Shown here: positions 18,833 through 26,885 of the stretch, piece by piece
How the letters are laid out: each line of letters opens with the position of its first letter
How positions within the stretch are numbered: position 1 is the stretch's first letter
Assembly: GCA_938030895.1 (NCBI GenBank)
Contig: CALHIV010000004.1
Location: 45,235-109,234 of the forward strand
Origin: an uncultured Nitrososphaerales archaeon
Lineage (GTDB): Archaea; Thermoproteota; Nitrososphaeria; Nitrososphaerales; Nitrosocaldaceae
Direction: 5' to 3'
Length of the DNA stretch: 64,000 nt
Notes under the pieces: model-generated
Databases searched by the model: none
What the model was told of the DNA's origin: nothing
The model's input: the letters and a program-made list of their open reading frames with translations, nothing else
Position numbers and translations under genes: made by a program

Positions 18833-18877
18833 ATATGATATGATATGATATGATATGATATGATATGATATGATATG
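18833..18877. repeat. (ATATG)9 pentanucleotide microsatellite
   Basis: Nine perfect head-to-tail ATATG units occupy 45 bases, ending three bases before the stop codon of the minus-strand gene at 18881. On the minus strand it lies between that stop and the start of the next gene (18774). Perfect pentamer runs are unusual in archaeal chromosomes and are a likely hotspot for copy-number change. Confidence 0.95.
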
Positions 18878-18880
18878 GTT

Positions 18881-19456
18881 TTAACCCTTGAGATCGCTGG
18901 TGAGCATACCCATGAACCTATCTATTATAGAGTTCTCTGCCTTTACCCTGACTACATTCTCCATCCTCCTCTCATTCTCTATCTCCTCTACACTCCTCTC
19001 ATCCAATGCTCCCTCGAAGAAGAATCTAAAACGCTGATCCTTAAGCCTAAGCAAGGGCTCTATGTACTGCCACTGCCAGTTAGAGAGTACAAAGTAGACC
19101 CTCCTACCTGTAGAGTTTGAATTATTGCTACTACCCTTCCCCCTCTCATAGAAGCCTATAGTGGCAAGGACCTTCTCTACCATATCCCCTATATTCGTGC
19201 ACTCCTCAACATTAGCAACTGGGAGTGAGGAGAGCCTTGCATAGAGTTCGGCCTCAGCCTTGCTCCTTGCAAAGATGATGGTCTTGATCATGTTATCATC
19301 TACATGAGATCTAGCGAGTCTGGAGGAGAGGTTCTTTGCGGTATCAAGCCTATTCCTTATATGCTTCGGTATGGTTTCTTGAGGATGTATACCTTCATGA
19401 CTGCTGGTAACACTGCTAGCACTATTGCAGTAGATCACTATTATATTCTCCATCAT
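18881..19456 (-). CDS. Unrecognised protein
   Basis: 191 residues from ATG 19456; an in-frame ATG exists 48 bases upstream but the short N-terminus beginning MMENIIVIYCNS places a hydrophobic strand at the start and looks more natural. The central part contains an insert of Ser/Asn/Gly (GKGSSNNSNSTGRR), followed by VYFVLSNWQWQYIEPLL and a basic, charged C-terminus. No motif recognised. It ends against the ATATG repeat. Confidence 0.5.
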   Translation of the reverse strand: MMENIIVIYCNSASSVTSSHEGIHPQETIPKHIRNRLDTAKNLSSRLARSHVDDNMIKTIIFARSKAEAELYARLSSLPVANVEECTNIGDMVEKVLATIGFYERGKGSSNNSNSTGRRVYFVLSNWQWQYIEPLLRLKDQRFRFFFEGALDERSVEEIENERRMENVVRVKAENSIIDRFMGMLTSDLKG

Positions 19457-19543
19457 AGAATAGTGTATGATCGTTATATTTAAGGTGTAAGTTATAGATG
19501 ACATATACTACTACTTAGTACAAAGATATAGATATAGATAGCA

Positions 19544-20657
19544 ATGTTTATGAGGAAGGAGAGCATACACCAACACTCTTTGCCTTAACAGCACTGGGGA
19601 TTACGAACATGCTACTGGTGTGCAATATTGCTATAGAGATGAACCGATACGAGAGTAGATCTCATGCTAGTAAGAGTATACTTGCTGAAGTTGATGAACT
19701 ATAGAAGCGATATAATGCTATGGAGGAGAAGATCGATGACATAGATTCTAAACTGCTTGAGTTAAATGATGTGGCTGGAGTATTGAATGATGTAAGATAC
19801 AAGTTGGTTAATATACATAGCAATGATAATGATAGTAGTAATAGTAACAGTAATAATTATACATTGAGGTATATACTCACTCACTCTATAGAACAAATCG
19901 GAGAGAGGATTAGAGGGTAGAGAGGAGGATCTAGGGGACTTGGATAATGTATATGAGGGATGATGCTAGGTACTCTAACGTAAAGAGTGCATTAAGCATA
20001 TCAGAGATGCTCGATGAATATGTTAATGCCCTAACTCAAGGTTCATACTTCCTCATATAAGTGTAGTGGCTGATGAGGATGAGAGATGTAAGGGTGCATC
20101 TGGCTACTATGAGCAGGTTACTAAGGGGATAGTACTCTGTTACCCCAGCATAGATAACTTCATGAGACTCTATCCAGATGATATTGCAAGGTTCTCTACG
20201 CTAGTGAAGTTTCTACTCTACCATGAGGTTGCACATGCACTGATCGATGTATATAAACTGCCTATAGTTGGGATGCAAGGGTATGCAGCAGATAACTTTG
20301 CCATAGTTACCATATTGGATGAGGGGGATGATATCCATCCTATAATCTGGCTATACAGAGTATGAATATCACACATAACGAACATGTCATCTAGATGATA
20401 TCTATCCTATAATCTGGCTATACTATGCCATGAGAGAGGATAAGCATGCCAACAGCACCTCCCCCAAGTATTGGGATACGCATATGCTCTTCGTGCAGAG
20501 GTACTACGATATCTTATGCTTAGCCTATGGAAGTAAGCCGTCAAAGTACAATGGTGGTGATCTTCCTAGTGAGAGAGCGTATAGATGCTTCCATGAGTAC
20601 TCATCAGCACTCAGTTCTTGGAGTGAGCTCCTCAGACCTTGGGTGAAGTCTGGTTAA
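19544..20657 (+). pseudogene. Broken paralogue of the DUF4344-like metallopeptidase gene that follows
   Basis: Pieces of one gene lie in successive frames. One frame gives a membrane helix and coiled-coil (LFALTALGITNMLLV...) broken by TAG near 19702 and continuing to 19918; another covers 19947-20060; a third, 20066-20362, carries FLLYHEVAHALIDVYKLP and AADNFA, the metallopeptidase core; the fourth, 20430-20657, carries RYYDILCLAYG. The parts align in order with the intact gene at 20737-21915. Between the third and fourth pieces a 67-base tandem duplication (copies starting at 20327 and 20394, 29 of 30 bases equal) shifts the frame; skipping it restores the reading frame exactly. So it is a decayed tandem duplicate with at least one stop and three frameshifts. 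Confidence 0.85.
20327..20423 (+). repeat. 67-bp-offset direct repeat that breaks the pseudogene frame
   Basis: Bases 20327-20356 and 20394-20423 differ at a single position. The unit encodes DDIHPIIWLY in the first copy and DDIYPIIWLY in the second. The offset of 67 is not a multiple of three, so the duplication itself explains the frame change between the HEVAH-coding part and the C-terminal part. Confidence 0.9.
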
Positions 20658-20736
20658 AATATACTAATAGTTGCTCTCTTGTGTGTTTATACACTTACTC
20701 ACTAAAGCATATGAGGATCCATAACTAGCACTATTT

Positions 20737-21915
20737 ATGAACGGCCAGACTATTACTGCTATCATAGGATTTGCATTTGCATCCATAACTGGTATCATGA
20801 GCCTTGTATTCTACTCTGAGAGCAATGAGTTAAGGGCAGAACTTGGCAAGGTTATGCAAGATAACGCAATGCTCAAGCAGAATCTTGATGATGCTATGCA
20901 GAACCTCAAAGATACCAAGACAGAGCTCGAGAAGAGTAGAGAAGAGCTGGACTCTACAAGGGGTATGCTCAAGAGCACCAATGAGGAACTTAATAGCACT
21001 AAGCAGAGGCTGAGCATCACTGAGGAGGAGTTGGAGAGGAGTAGGGTGGACCTTAACTATGCAAGGAATGAGTTGAGTAACACCAAGGCGAGGTTACTCC
21101 ATACTCAGGATGAGCTCTATAAGAGTAGGGAGGAGCATGAGCGTACGCTCAGATCACTCAAAGAGTTAAGGGCAGATTACGATGCCCTTAAGGAGAGGCT
21201 GAAGAGCGTTGAGGATGATCTGAAGGGATACACCTATAGAGAGGATAATGGTGACTTTAAGGTTAGGTACGATGCTGGTAACAAGTACGCCTTTATAATA
21301 GATCCCATAGTTGGATCACTAAACTCAAGGCTCAAACTACCATACGATATACCTGTAACAGTATCTAACTGCGGGGATGTATGGTATGCTGCATATGTTG
21401 AGTATGAAGTATACACTCGTAAGGTTAGCAAGATGGTACTATGCGTTGAGGCATTGGATAAGATAAGTGATTGGGTTGATTCTATGCATAGTAATGGACT
21501 GGTATCAGATAAGGATGGTGCATTCAGGATATTTACAAAGTATATTGTATACCATGAGGTTGGGCATGTGGTTATAAGGATAGCAGATCTACACACTGGC
21601 AGCAGAGAAGAGTCACTTGTAGATGACTTTGCATTCTATATGCTTGTTAAGGATGGAGATGATGTGGATCTGCTCATCTGGCTCTACAAGGGACTTGCAA
21701 GGCTTGAAGAAAAGGGAGATATAAAAGCAAGACATCCAAGCAGTCTATACTTAACATATAGGCAGCAGTACCATGATATCTCTTGCCTTGCATATGGTGC
21801 AGATATAAGGTCAGATCATATAGATATTGGGGAGAGGGATGATAATCTATGCGAGATAGCATGGTATGAGGTCTCACGGGGCTGGGATAGAGCCTTGACA
21901 CTCTGGTGGAAGTAA
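20737..21915 (+). CDS. Membrane-anchored coiled-coil protein with DUF4344-like metallopeptidase domain
   Basis: 392 residues. One transmembrane helix lies at 6-27 (ITAIIGFAFASITGIMSLVF), then a long coiled coil at about 30-160 with repeated EEL/TxEEL heptads, then a peptidase-like domain. The zinc motif YHEVGHVVIRI is near 273 and a following Asp-rich segment (EESLVDDFA) supplies a likely third ligand, followed by DISCLAYGAD, all features of the DUF4344 family of putative metallopeptidases. The start ATG 20737 is directly before the membrane helix. A substrate is unknown. The preceding 1.1 kb is a broken copy, so the gene arose by, or gave rise to, tandem duplication. Confidence 0.75.
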   Translation: MNGQTITAIIGFAFASITGIMSLVFYSESNELRAELGKVMQDNAMLKQNLDDAMQNLKDTKTELEKSREELDSTRGMLKSTNEELNSTKQRLSITEEELERSRVDLNYARNELSNTKARLLHTQDELYKSREEHERTLRSLKELRADYDALKERLKSVEDDLKGYTYREDNGDFKVRYDAGNKYAFIIDPIVGSLNSRLKLPYDIPVTVSNCGDVWYAAYVEYEVYTRKVSKMVLCVEALDKISDWVDSMHSNGLVSDKDGAFRIFTKYIVYHEVGHVVIRIADLHTGSREESLVDDFAFYMLVKDGDDVDLLIWLYKGLARLEEKGDIKARHPSSLYLTYRQQYHDISCLAYGADIRSDHIDIGERDDNLCEIAWYEVSRGWDRALTLWWK

Positions 21916-21963
21916 AAGATATAGACAGTTATACAGATAAGAGGGTATAGTATAGTCTACCTT

Positions 21964-22287
21964 ATGAGCAAGGCCAAAGTCTATCATTACAGCAAGTGTA
22001 TAACATGTAGAAGGAGCATAGAGGCTATGAGCAGGAAGGGGTATGAGCTTGAGTTGAGGGATATATTCAAGGATAGGCTAAGCAAGGATGAGATAAAGGA
22101 TCTACTTGCAAGGGCAGGGATAAGTGCAAGGGCACTTGTAAGGAAGAGGAGCAGGTTATACAAGGATATAATCGATGGCAAGTATACAGAGGAGGAGATA
22201 ATAGATATGATGAGCAAGGATCCAAGTCTGATAGAGCGACCAATAGCAATGATGGATGGGAAGATATTCATAAGGCCAGAGTTATGA
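21964..22287 (+). CDS. ArsC/Spx-family thioredoxin-fold protein
   Basis: 107 residues. YHYSKCITCRRSIEAM at 7-22 is the ArsC/Spx CxxC motif, LRDIFKDRLSKDEIKDLL is the next helix of the family, and it ends PIAMMDGKIFIRPEL, close to the cis-Pro region and tail. Members are arsenate reductases or redox regulators. The three Arg of classical ArsC are not clearly present, so I favour an Spx/YffB-like redox or glutathione-free role; arsenate reduction is possible. Its stop overlaps the cysS start by 4 bases (22284-22287), so the two are translationally coupled. Confidence 0.8.
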   Translation: MSKAKVYHYSKCITCRRSIEAMSRKGYELELRDIFKDRLSKDEIKDLLARAGISARALVRKRSRLYKDIIDGKYTEEEIIDMMSKDPSLIERPIAMMDGKIFIRPEL

Positions 22288-23699
22288 CTCTAGGAAAAGG
22301 TATGAGGCTTTACAACACATTGAGTGGAAGGGTTGAGGAGATCAAACCAAGCAATGGTATAGTGAGAATATATCTATGTGGTGTAACAGTCTATGATTAC
22401 TCGCATATAGGCCATGCTAGAACTATAATAGTCTTCGATGTTATAAGGAGGTATCTCATGCATAAAGGCTACCAAGTAGTATTTGTGCAGAACTTCACAG
22501 ATGTTGATGATAAGATAATAAGGGCAGCAAGGGAGAAGGGTGTTAAGCCATTGGAGCTTGCTCAGTACTTCATAGAGCAGTACTTCAAGGACTTCGATAG
22601 GCTTAACGTCTTAAGGGCAGATAAATACCCTAGGGCAACTGAGCATATAGAGGATATGCACAGGTTAATAAGAGGGCTGATGGATAAGGGTTACGCATAT
22701 AGAACAAGCAAGGGTGTATACTTCCATATAGCAAGGGATACCGATTATGGTAAGTTATCTAAAAAGCCCATAGATGAACTAAAGGCGGGTGCCAGAGTAG
22801 AGGTCGATGAGGAGAAGCTTGACCCTCTGGACTTTGCGTTGTGGAAGTTTACTGATGATGAGCCATCATGGGATAGTCCATGGGGTAGAGGCAGACCTGG
22901 CTGGCATATAGAGTGCTCTGCAATGAGCATGAAGTACCTTGGCGAGACGTTTGAGATACATGGAGGGGGTGAGGATCTTATATTTCCTCATCATGAGAAT
23001 GAGATTGCTCAATCTGAATCCTTAACGTGCAAGGAGTTCGCAAAGCATTGGGTACATGTTAGCATGGTCAATGTTAAGGGTGAGAAGATGGCAAAGTCCC
23101 TAAAGAACATAGAAGCGATACACTCTGCACTGAGCAGATGGGGTCCAAATGCAATAAGGCTATACTGCTTATCAGCACACTACAGGAAGCCCTTGGAGTA
23201 TGATGAGATGCTACTCAAGCAATCACTAGCTGTGTGGAGGGATATAGAGAATGCGCTCTATGAGTTGGAACATTCCATGCATATACCTGCTAGTGATGAT
23301 GGGAGAAGGGTAGCAGGTGAGTTGAGGAGCATTGTAGATGATTCATACAGGATATTCATGGAGAGTATGGATGATGATCTGGATACACCTAAGGCAGTAG
23401 CATCATTGCTTATCCCTGTGAAGACGATCAACAGGTATGCTGGAGAGGAGATGCTTGATAGCAGTGCTACAGAGGCAGTTATGCAGAGACTGAACGATAT
23501 GCTGTTCATCCTAGGCCTCAAGAGGAGCGAGGTGAGCATGGAGGAGAGGGTAAGGATAGAGGAGATGGTGAGGAGGAGGAGTATGCTTAGGGTAGAGAAG
23601 CGTTACAAGGAAGCAGATGAGATAAGGGAGATGCTGAGGGCAGAGGGTATAGAACTAGTCGACCATAAGGATAGGACTATATGGAAGAAATTAAGTTAA
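22284..23699 (+). CDS. cysS: Cysteinyl-tRNA synthetase
   Basis: 471 residues, standard length. Class I signatures: YDYSHIGHART near 36-46 (HIGH) and GEKMAKSLKN near 266-275 (KMSKS loop). Zinc-binding residues are the Cys in YLCGVTV near 31, the Cys in HIECSAM near 213 and the His pair in IFPHHENE near 236. It charges tRNA-Cys in the cytoplasm. The start overlaps the ArsC-like gene; ATG 22302 is a possible internal alternative. Coupling of a thiol-redox protein to cysteinylation is notable but its meaning is unknown. Confidence 0.96.
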   Translation: MTLGKGMRLYNTLSGRVEEIKPSNGIVRIYLCGVTVYDYSHIGHARTIIVFDVIRRYLMHKGYQVVFVQNFTDVDDKIIRAAREKGVKPLELAQYFIEQYFKDFDRLNVLRADKYPRATEHIEDMHRLIRGLMDKGYAYRTSKGVYFHIARDTDYGKLSKKPIDELKAGARVEVDEEKLDPLDFALWKFTDDEPSWDSPWGRGRPGWHIECSAMSMKYLGETFEIHGGGEDLIFPHHENEIAQSESLTCKEFAKHWVHVSMVNVKGEKMAKSLKNIEAIHSALSRWGPNAIRLYCLSAHYRKPLEYDEMLLKQSLAVWRDIENALYELEHSMHIPASDDGRRVAGELRSIVDDSYRIFMESMDDDLDTPKAVASLLIPVKTINRYAGEEMLDSSATEAVMQRLNDMLFILGLKRSEVSMEERVRIEEMVRRRSMLRVEKRYKEADEIREMLRAEGIELVDHKDRTIWKKLS

Positions 23700-23750
23700 T
23701 CCTGGTAGATATATATAAAACTTTAATATAGGTTCGACTATTCATAATCC

Positions 23751-24214
23751 ATGAGCATAAAAACTGAGATTTTAAATAGGTATAAGGGTTACTTGATGCT
23801 TAATAGGAATATCTTCATAGCAGGGGTATGTGCATTTCTAGCAAGTGCTATTATGGCAGAGGCTTACTATATCATAAATAGGAGTGCTACTATCAACTCA
23901 ACGCTCAGCGTTGCTGTGGAGTATGGCATATACATACCATTATTCGCATACCTATACTACAGGGATAACAAGAGAAGGTATAGAGGCTCTGACTGCGTGT
24001 TATGGAGCAGGGTATTTAGAGATGCAAAGAAGTTGATAAGCACGCTATCAGTAGCAGAGATTGTATATATAACTGCTAGGGTGTATATACACACCACTTG
24101 CTTAACGTTAGCATGCAGCCCTATCAAGCAGCTTTACTCTCATCGATAGCAGCATCTGTACTATTCTATACGGTGGTGAATGTAGGTGCCAGAGTATCAA
24201 GGTTATTTAACTGA
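23751..24214 (+). pseudogene. Frameshifted four-helix membrane protein (paralogue of 56884-57375)
   Basis: The first frame, 23751-24149, codes 132 residues with helices near 20-38 and 56-70 and matches the intact gene at 56884 (EYGIYIPLFAYLYY against EYAVYIPLFTLLFY; STLSVAEIVYITAR against ATFSIAEIIFSITR). After ARVYI the frame runs into an unrelated tail and stops. The -1 frame continues the homology: LLNVSMQPYQAALLSS then VLFYTVVNVGARVSRLFN, aligning with LLQVGVEAYQASMIGS and the last helix. The slip lies in the alternating TATATACACACC run at about 24083-24094. It could be inactivation, a sequencing error or a switchable site. Confidence 0.75.
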
Positions 24215-24285
24215 ACATAAATTTTTAATAGTTGGTAAATTACGTTGATAGTAATGTTATAAAGCGGCCTTCTATAACTATCGGT

Positions 24286-24603
24286 ATGGATCCGTTTGGG
24301 ATAGGAGGGTTACTAACATCTCAGATAGCAATAGGAGGGATAATAGGCTTCTTTATAGGCTTTGCGATAAAGAAGATAACCAAGTTGGCATTATTCATTC
24401 TAGGTATATTCTTCATAGCGTTGCTCTACCTTGAGTACAATGGATACATAGTGATAAACTATGCGAAGTTCGAGGAGGCCTTTGGTAGGATAGGAGGCAG
24501 TATAACAGATCAGTTAGCAGTTCCAGCAACCCCAGTACTAACAAACATCCCTTTGCTTGGAGGTTTTGGCCTAGGACTCATCATAGGATTGAAGAAGGGC
24601 TGA
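24286..24603 (+). CDS. FUN14-domain membrane protein
   Basis: 105 residues from ATG 24286; an earlier TTG at 24232 lies on top of the A/T promoter box (TAAATTTTTAATA) and is unlikely. Gly-rich helices (GGIIGFFIGFAIKK, then LALFILGIFFIALLYL) and the C-terminal GGFGLGLIIGLKKG fit the FUN14 fold of three helices. FUN14 proteins are found in eukaryotic mitochondria and in archaea, where their function is unknown. It stands alone between the frameshifted membrane gene and the PqqD-like gene. Confidence 0.75.
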   Translation: MDPFGIGGLLTSQIAIGGIIGFFIGFAIKKITKLALFILGIFFIALLYLEYNGYIVINYAKFEEAFGRIGGSITDQLAVPATPVLTNIPLLGGFGLGLIIGLKKG

Positions 24604-24697
24604 AGTAGCGTATGATATAGAGTGGTGCTTGATATAAAAACAACAGTTAGAGATCGTATCCTAGATATCCTAACCACTACTGCCATCTAATTGTAGA

Positions 24698-24958
24698 TTA
24701 CTTTACCTCTATAAGTTTTGCCTCTACCATCTCATTTATCAAGCCTTCCAGTGCTGGTTTGAGTTGAGCAGTATCCTCTCCACTACTACTTGCTATAACA
24801 TTGACCAACTCATTGAATGATATACCATTACAGACATCCCATATCATTATGACTACCTCGTTAACAGAGTATGCTACTTTGTCATCATTGACCAGAAGAA
24901 GAGAACCGTCTTCGGCCCTTGCTACATTGCCCTTCTTGTAGAGTTTCTCTAACTCCAT
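24698..24958 (-). CDS. PqqD-like small peptide-binding protein (stand-alone)
   Basis: 86 residues of the PqqD/RiPP-recognition-element type: ...RAEDGSLLLVNDDKVAYSVNEVVIMIWDVCNG then FNELVNVI and a C-terminal helix. PqqD domains bind precursor peptides and hand them to radical SAM enzymes in RiPP pathways, but no radical SAM protein or short precursor gene is visible nearby. It may instead bind another peptide or protein. It lies alone between FUN14 (convergent) and the uS11 gene (divergent). Confidence 0.75.
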   Translation of the reverse strand: MELEKLYKKGNVARAEDGSLLLVNDDKVAYSVNEVVIMIWDVCNGISFNELVNVIASSSGEDTAQLKPALEGLINEMVEAKLIEVK

Positions 24959-25022
24959 CAGTAAATGCGCTACTATTTATTATTTAAATGTTTGTCTCGC
25001 CTCAATACATTACGTGTAGAAA

Positions 25023-25032
25023 GATTTTTTAT
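25023..25032 (+). promoter_or_regulatory. Promoter box of the uS11 gene
   Basis: GATTTTTTAT sits with its centre about 28 bases before ATG 25056, the distance expected for an archaeal TATA box and a leaderless or nearly leaderless transcript. No Shine-Dalgarno precedes the start. Confidence 0.5.
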
Positions 25033-25055
25033 GCCCTAATTCCAACTAAGAGGTC

Positions 25056-25469
25056 ATGTCAACTGTAAAGGGGGAAGATATAAAGAGCGAGAAGTGGGGT
25101 ATAGCCCATATATATAGCAGTTTCAACAATACAATAGTGCATATAACAGATCTTAGTGGGGCGGAGACGATAGCTATAAGCTCTGGGGGAAGGCATGTGA
25201 CCGCTGATAGATATGAGTCATCTCCATATGCTGCGATGAAATCGGCGATGGCAGTTGCAGAGATAGCGAAGAGTAGGGGTATAACTGGTTTACACATAAA
25301 GGTTAGAGCTGTTGGAGGAGTAGGCCCAAGGATCCCTGGCCCTGGTGCTCAGGCAGCAATAAGGACACTAGCAAGGGCAGGGTTCAAGATAGGTAGAATA
25401 GAGGATGTTACACCAATACCACATGACTCAACTAGGAAACCTGGAGGAAGGAGAGGTAGGAGAGTATAA
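25056..25469 (+). CDS. rps11: 30S ribosomal protein uS11
   Basis: 137 residues, archaeal uS11 length. Signature parts are [22 protein letters not shown] near 15-36, [28 protein letters not shown] near 85-112 and the basic tail [14 protein letters not shown]. It sits on the platform of the small subunit and contacts 16S rRNA near the decoding area. In many archaea it neighbours uS13 and uS4; here it stands apart from them in this window. Confidence 0.97.
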   Translation: MSTVKGEDIKSEKWGIAHIYSSFNNTIVHITDLSGAETIAISSGGRHVTADRYESSPYAAMKSAMAVAEIAKSRGITGLHIKVRAVGGVGPRIPGPGAQAAIRTLARAGFKIGRIEDVTPIPHDSTRKPGGRRGRRV

Positions 25470-25523
25470 GATAGAAGTATAGCTAGAATAATAACTGTTA
25501 CCTAATATATTATCCTCTCATAG

Positions 25524-25904
25524 CTACTTGTATACAAATCTTCTAACTATCATGAATGATAGCGATGCTGCTACTATACTGGTGAGGTATGGTAATACAA
25601 GCATGAGGTACTGCTCTTGCCCTTGTACCTGTGCCTCTCTTACTGGAGCCATCTGCATAGAGGGCTCTTGCACTAGCATCCTTTCACTCTCTTCTGGTTC
25701 ACTTGATATGCCTACATCTCCTGCCTTTGCATGCTGCTCCTCTACCTCACCTGTAGAACCTCTACCCTTTCCTACATCTATGCTTACTGCCTCCTCCCCC
25801 CTCTCTTCATGCATTGCTCCAGATAGTATGTTGAGTATGAGCACTGTTGCAATGGCAAGTGCAGGTGCAGACCCCCATAGTACAAATATGCCCTTCATAT
25901 ACAT
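25524..25904 (-). CDS. Two-helix membrane protein with acidic low-complexity loop
   Basis: 126 residues. A helix at 5-28 (GIFVLWGSAPALAIATVLILNIL) and a second at about 100-119 (LMLVLPYLTSIVAASLSFMIV) flank a hydrophilic loop rich in Glu, Gln, Gly and Ser (GKGRGSTGEVEEQHAKAGD). The C-terminus is basic. No motif recognised. It may be a small assembly or surface protein. The opposite-strand frame of similar size is its antisense shadow. Confidence 0.6.
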   Translation of the reverse strand: MYMKGIFVLWGSAPALAIATVLILNILSGAMHEERGEEAVSIDVGKGRGSTGEVEEQHAKAGDVGISSEPEESERMLVQEPSMQMAPVREAQVQGQEQYLMLVLPYLTSIVAASLSFMIVRRFVYK

Positions 25905-25950
25905 AATTCATCGCCCAGAGATATAATGCTATAGATTAGAACATCGGACA

Positions 25951-26376
25951 TTAGAATGGCCTCCTCCTCCATAACCTTACAGTCTCGAACCAGAACGCTC
26001 CACTTGCAATTATAGCAAAGATAAGTGCATGTATGTTAAGTGAAGGATGGTTTACTACCAGATATGTTATTAGAAGGGTTGTGAAGAATATAGCAAAGAA
26101 TGTCAGCCTAGGTATGGTATAGCCTAGGATGTTAACGAACGACTCTAGTATGCTTATCTCGGCCTTCCTTGCTATGTAGTATCTACCATACTCATCCTTG
26201 GATACAAGGCTTAGGGCCATTAACTTATCTAGATGGTAACTTGCTACGCTTGGGCTTGAGAAGTTCAGATCCCTCTGTATCTCCCTCACACCTACAGGCA
26301 CTTCTCTCTTGAGCATATAGAGGTAGACCTGTAGCGTCTTGCCTTTCAACTCCCTCTCTATGGGATCATCGTACAT
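25951..26376 (-). CDS. Winged-helix DNA-binding domain fused to two membrane helices
   Basis: 141 residues. Residues 10-70 form a winged helix (REIQRDLNFSSPSVASYHLDKLMALSLVSKDEYGRYY) of the ArsR/MarR-like kind. From 80 onwards two transmembrane helices (RLTFFAIFFTTLLITYLVV and LIFAIIASGAFWFETVRLW) follow, ending in a basic tail. A membrane-tethered transcription regulator is therefore likely; the signal is unknown. AOA have several such fusions. Confidence 0.75.
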   Translation of the reverse strand: MYDDPIERELKGKTLQVYLYMLKREVPVGVREIQRDLNFSSPSVASYHLDKLMALSLVSKDEYGRYYIARKAEISILESFVNILGYTIPRLTFFAIFFTTLLITYLVVNHPSLNIHALIFAIIASGAFWFETVRLWRRRPF

Positions 26377-26462
26377 AACCGCTCTACCATGATAGAGGAT
26401 ATTAGTTTAGTGCTAGAAGCATCCAATAGGCTATATATTATAGTGTTCTCTATTCACTGCTA

Positions 26463-26885
26463 TCATTTACTATCATCATTGCTCCTCTTTAACCTCTCTG
26501 CTAGGGGGATGAACCTACCATCCTTCTCTATCACTATCCTGCTATCCAGCCTAACATTCAAGCCTACAGACCTTAATATGGCTAGGAGATCTGCTCCTGT
26601 TATCATCCCCTTCACCTCCCCACTCTTTATAAGACTTGCGAACTTTGGGACTATGAATCTCATCTCCTTTGGATACTGTTGTTCTGCAGCCTCCAGCACC
26701 TCTTCCCCTCTATCGGTTAGATGCTCTAAGAGTATCTCCCTATCACTCTTCTGCCTCTGCTCTAGCATCCTCCTCTTCATATCTAGCAGTTTCTTGACCT
26801 TTATGATCTGCTCTGCAGGGTCATAATCACCATCATCATTATGCTTTGAACTGCTAGCATCCTCGCCTATATTACTAGGGCTCAT
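26463..26885 (-). CDS. Unrecognised protein overlapping rtcB
   Basis: 140 residues. A disordered acidic N-terminus (EDASSSKHNDDGDYDPAEQ) is followed by a basic helix (KVKKLLDMKRRMLEQRQKSDREILLEHLTDRG) and a folded C-terminal half (EMRFIVPKFASLIKSG...GADLLAILRSVGL). The ATG at 26885 overlaps the rtcB stop by 4 bases, so it is translationally coupled to the ligase and is a candidate RtcB partner. In other archaea archease plays that role, but the sequence does not look like archease. Confidence 0.65.
   Translation of the reverse strand: MSPSNIGEDASSSKHNDDGDYDPAEQIIKVKKLLDMKRRMLEQRQKSDREILLEHLTDRGEEVLEAAEQQYPKEMRFIVPKFASLIKSGEVKGMITGADLLAILRSVGLNVRLDSRIVIEKDGRFIPLAERLKRSNDDSK

Noticed and set aside
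25528..25926. Plus-strand frame opposite the two-helix protein
   Set aside because: Both frames are similar in length, but the minus-strand product has clear membrane helices and a natural start, while this one is a Cys/Ser-rich shadow.
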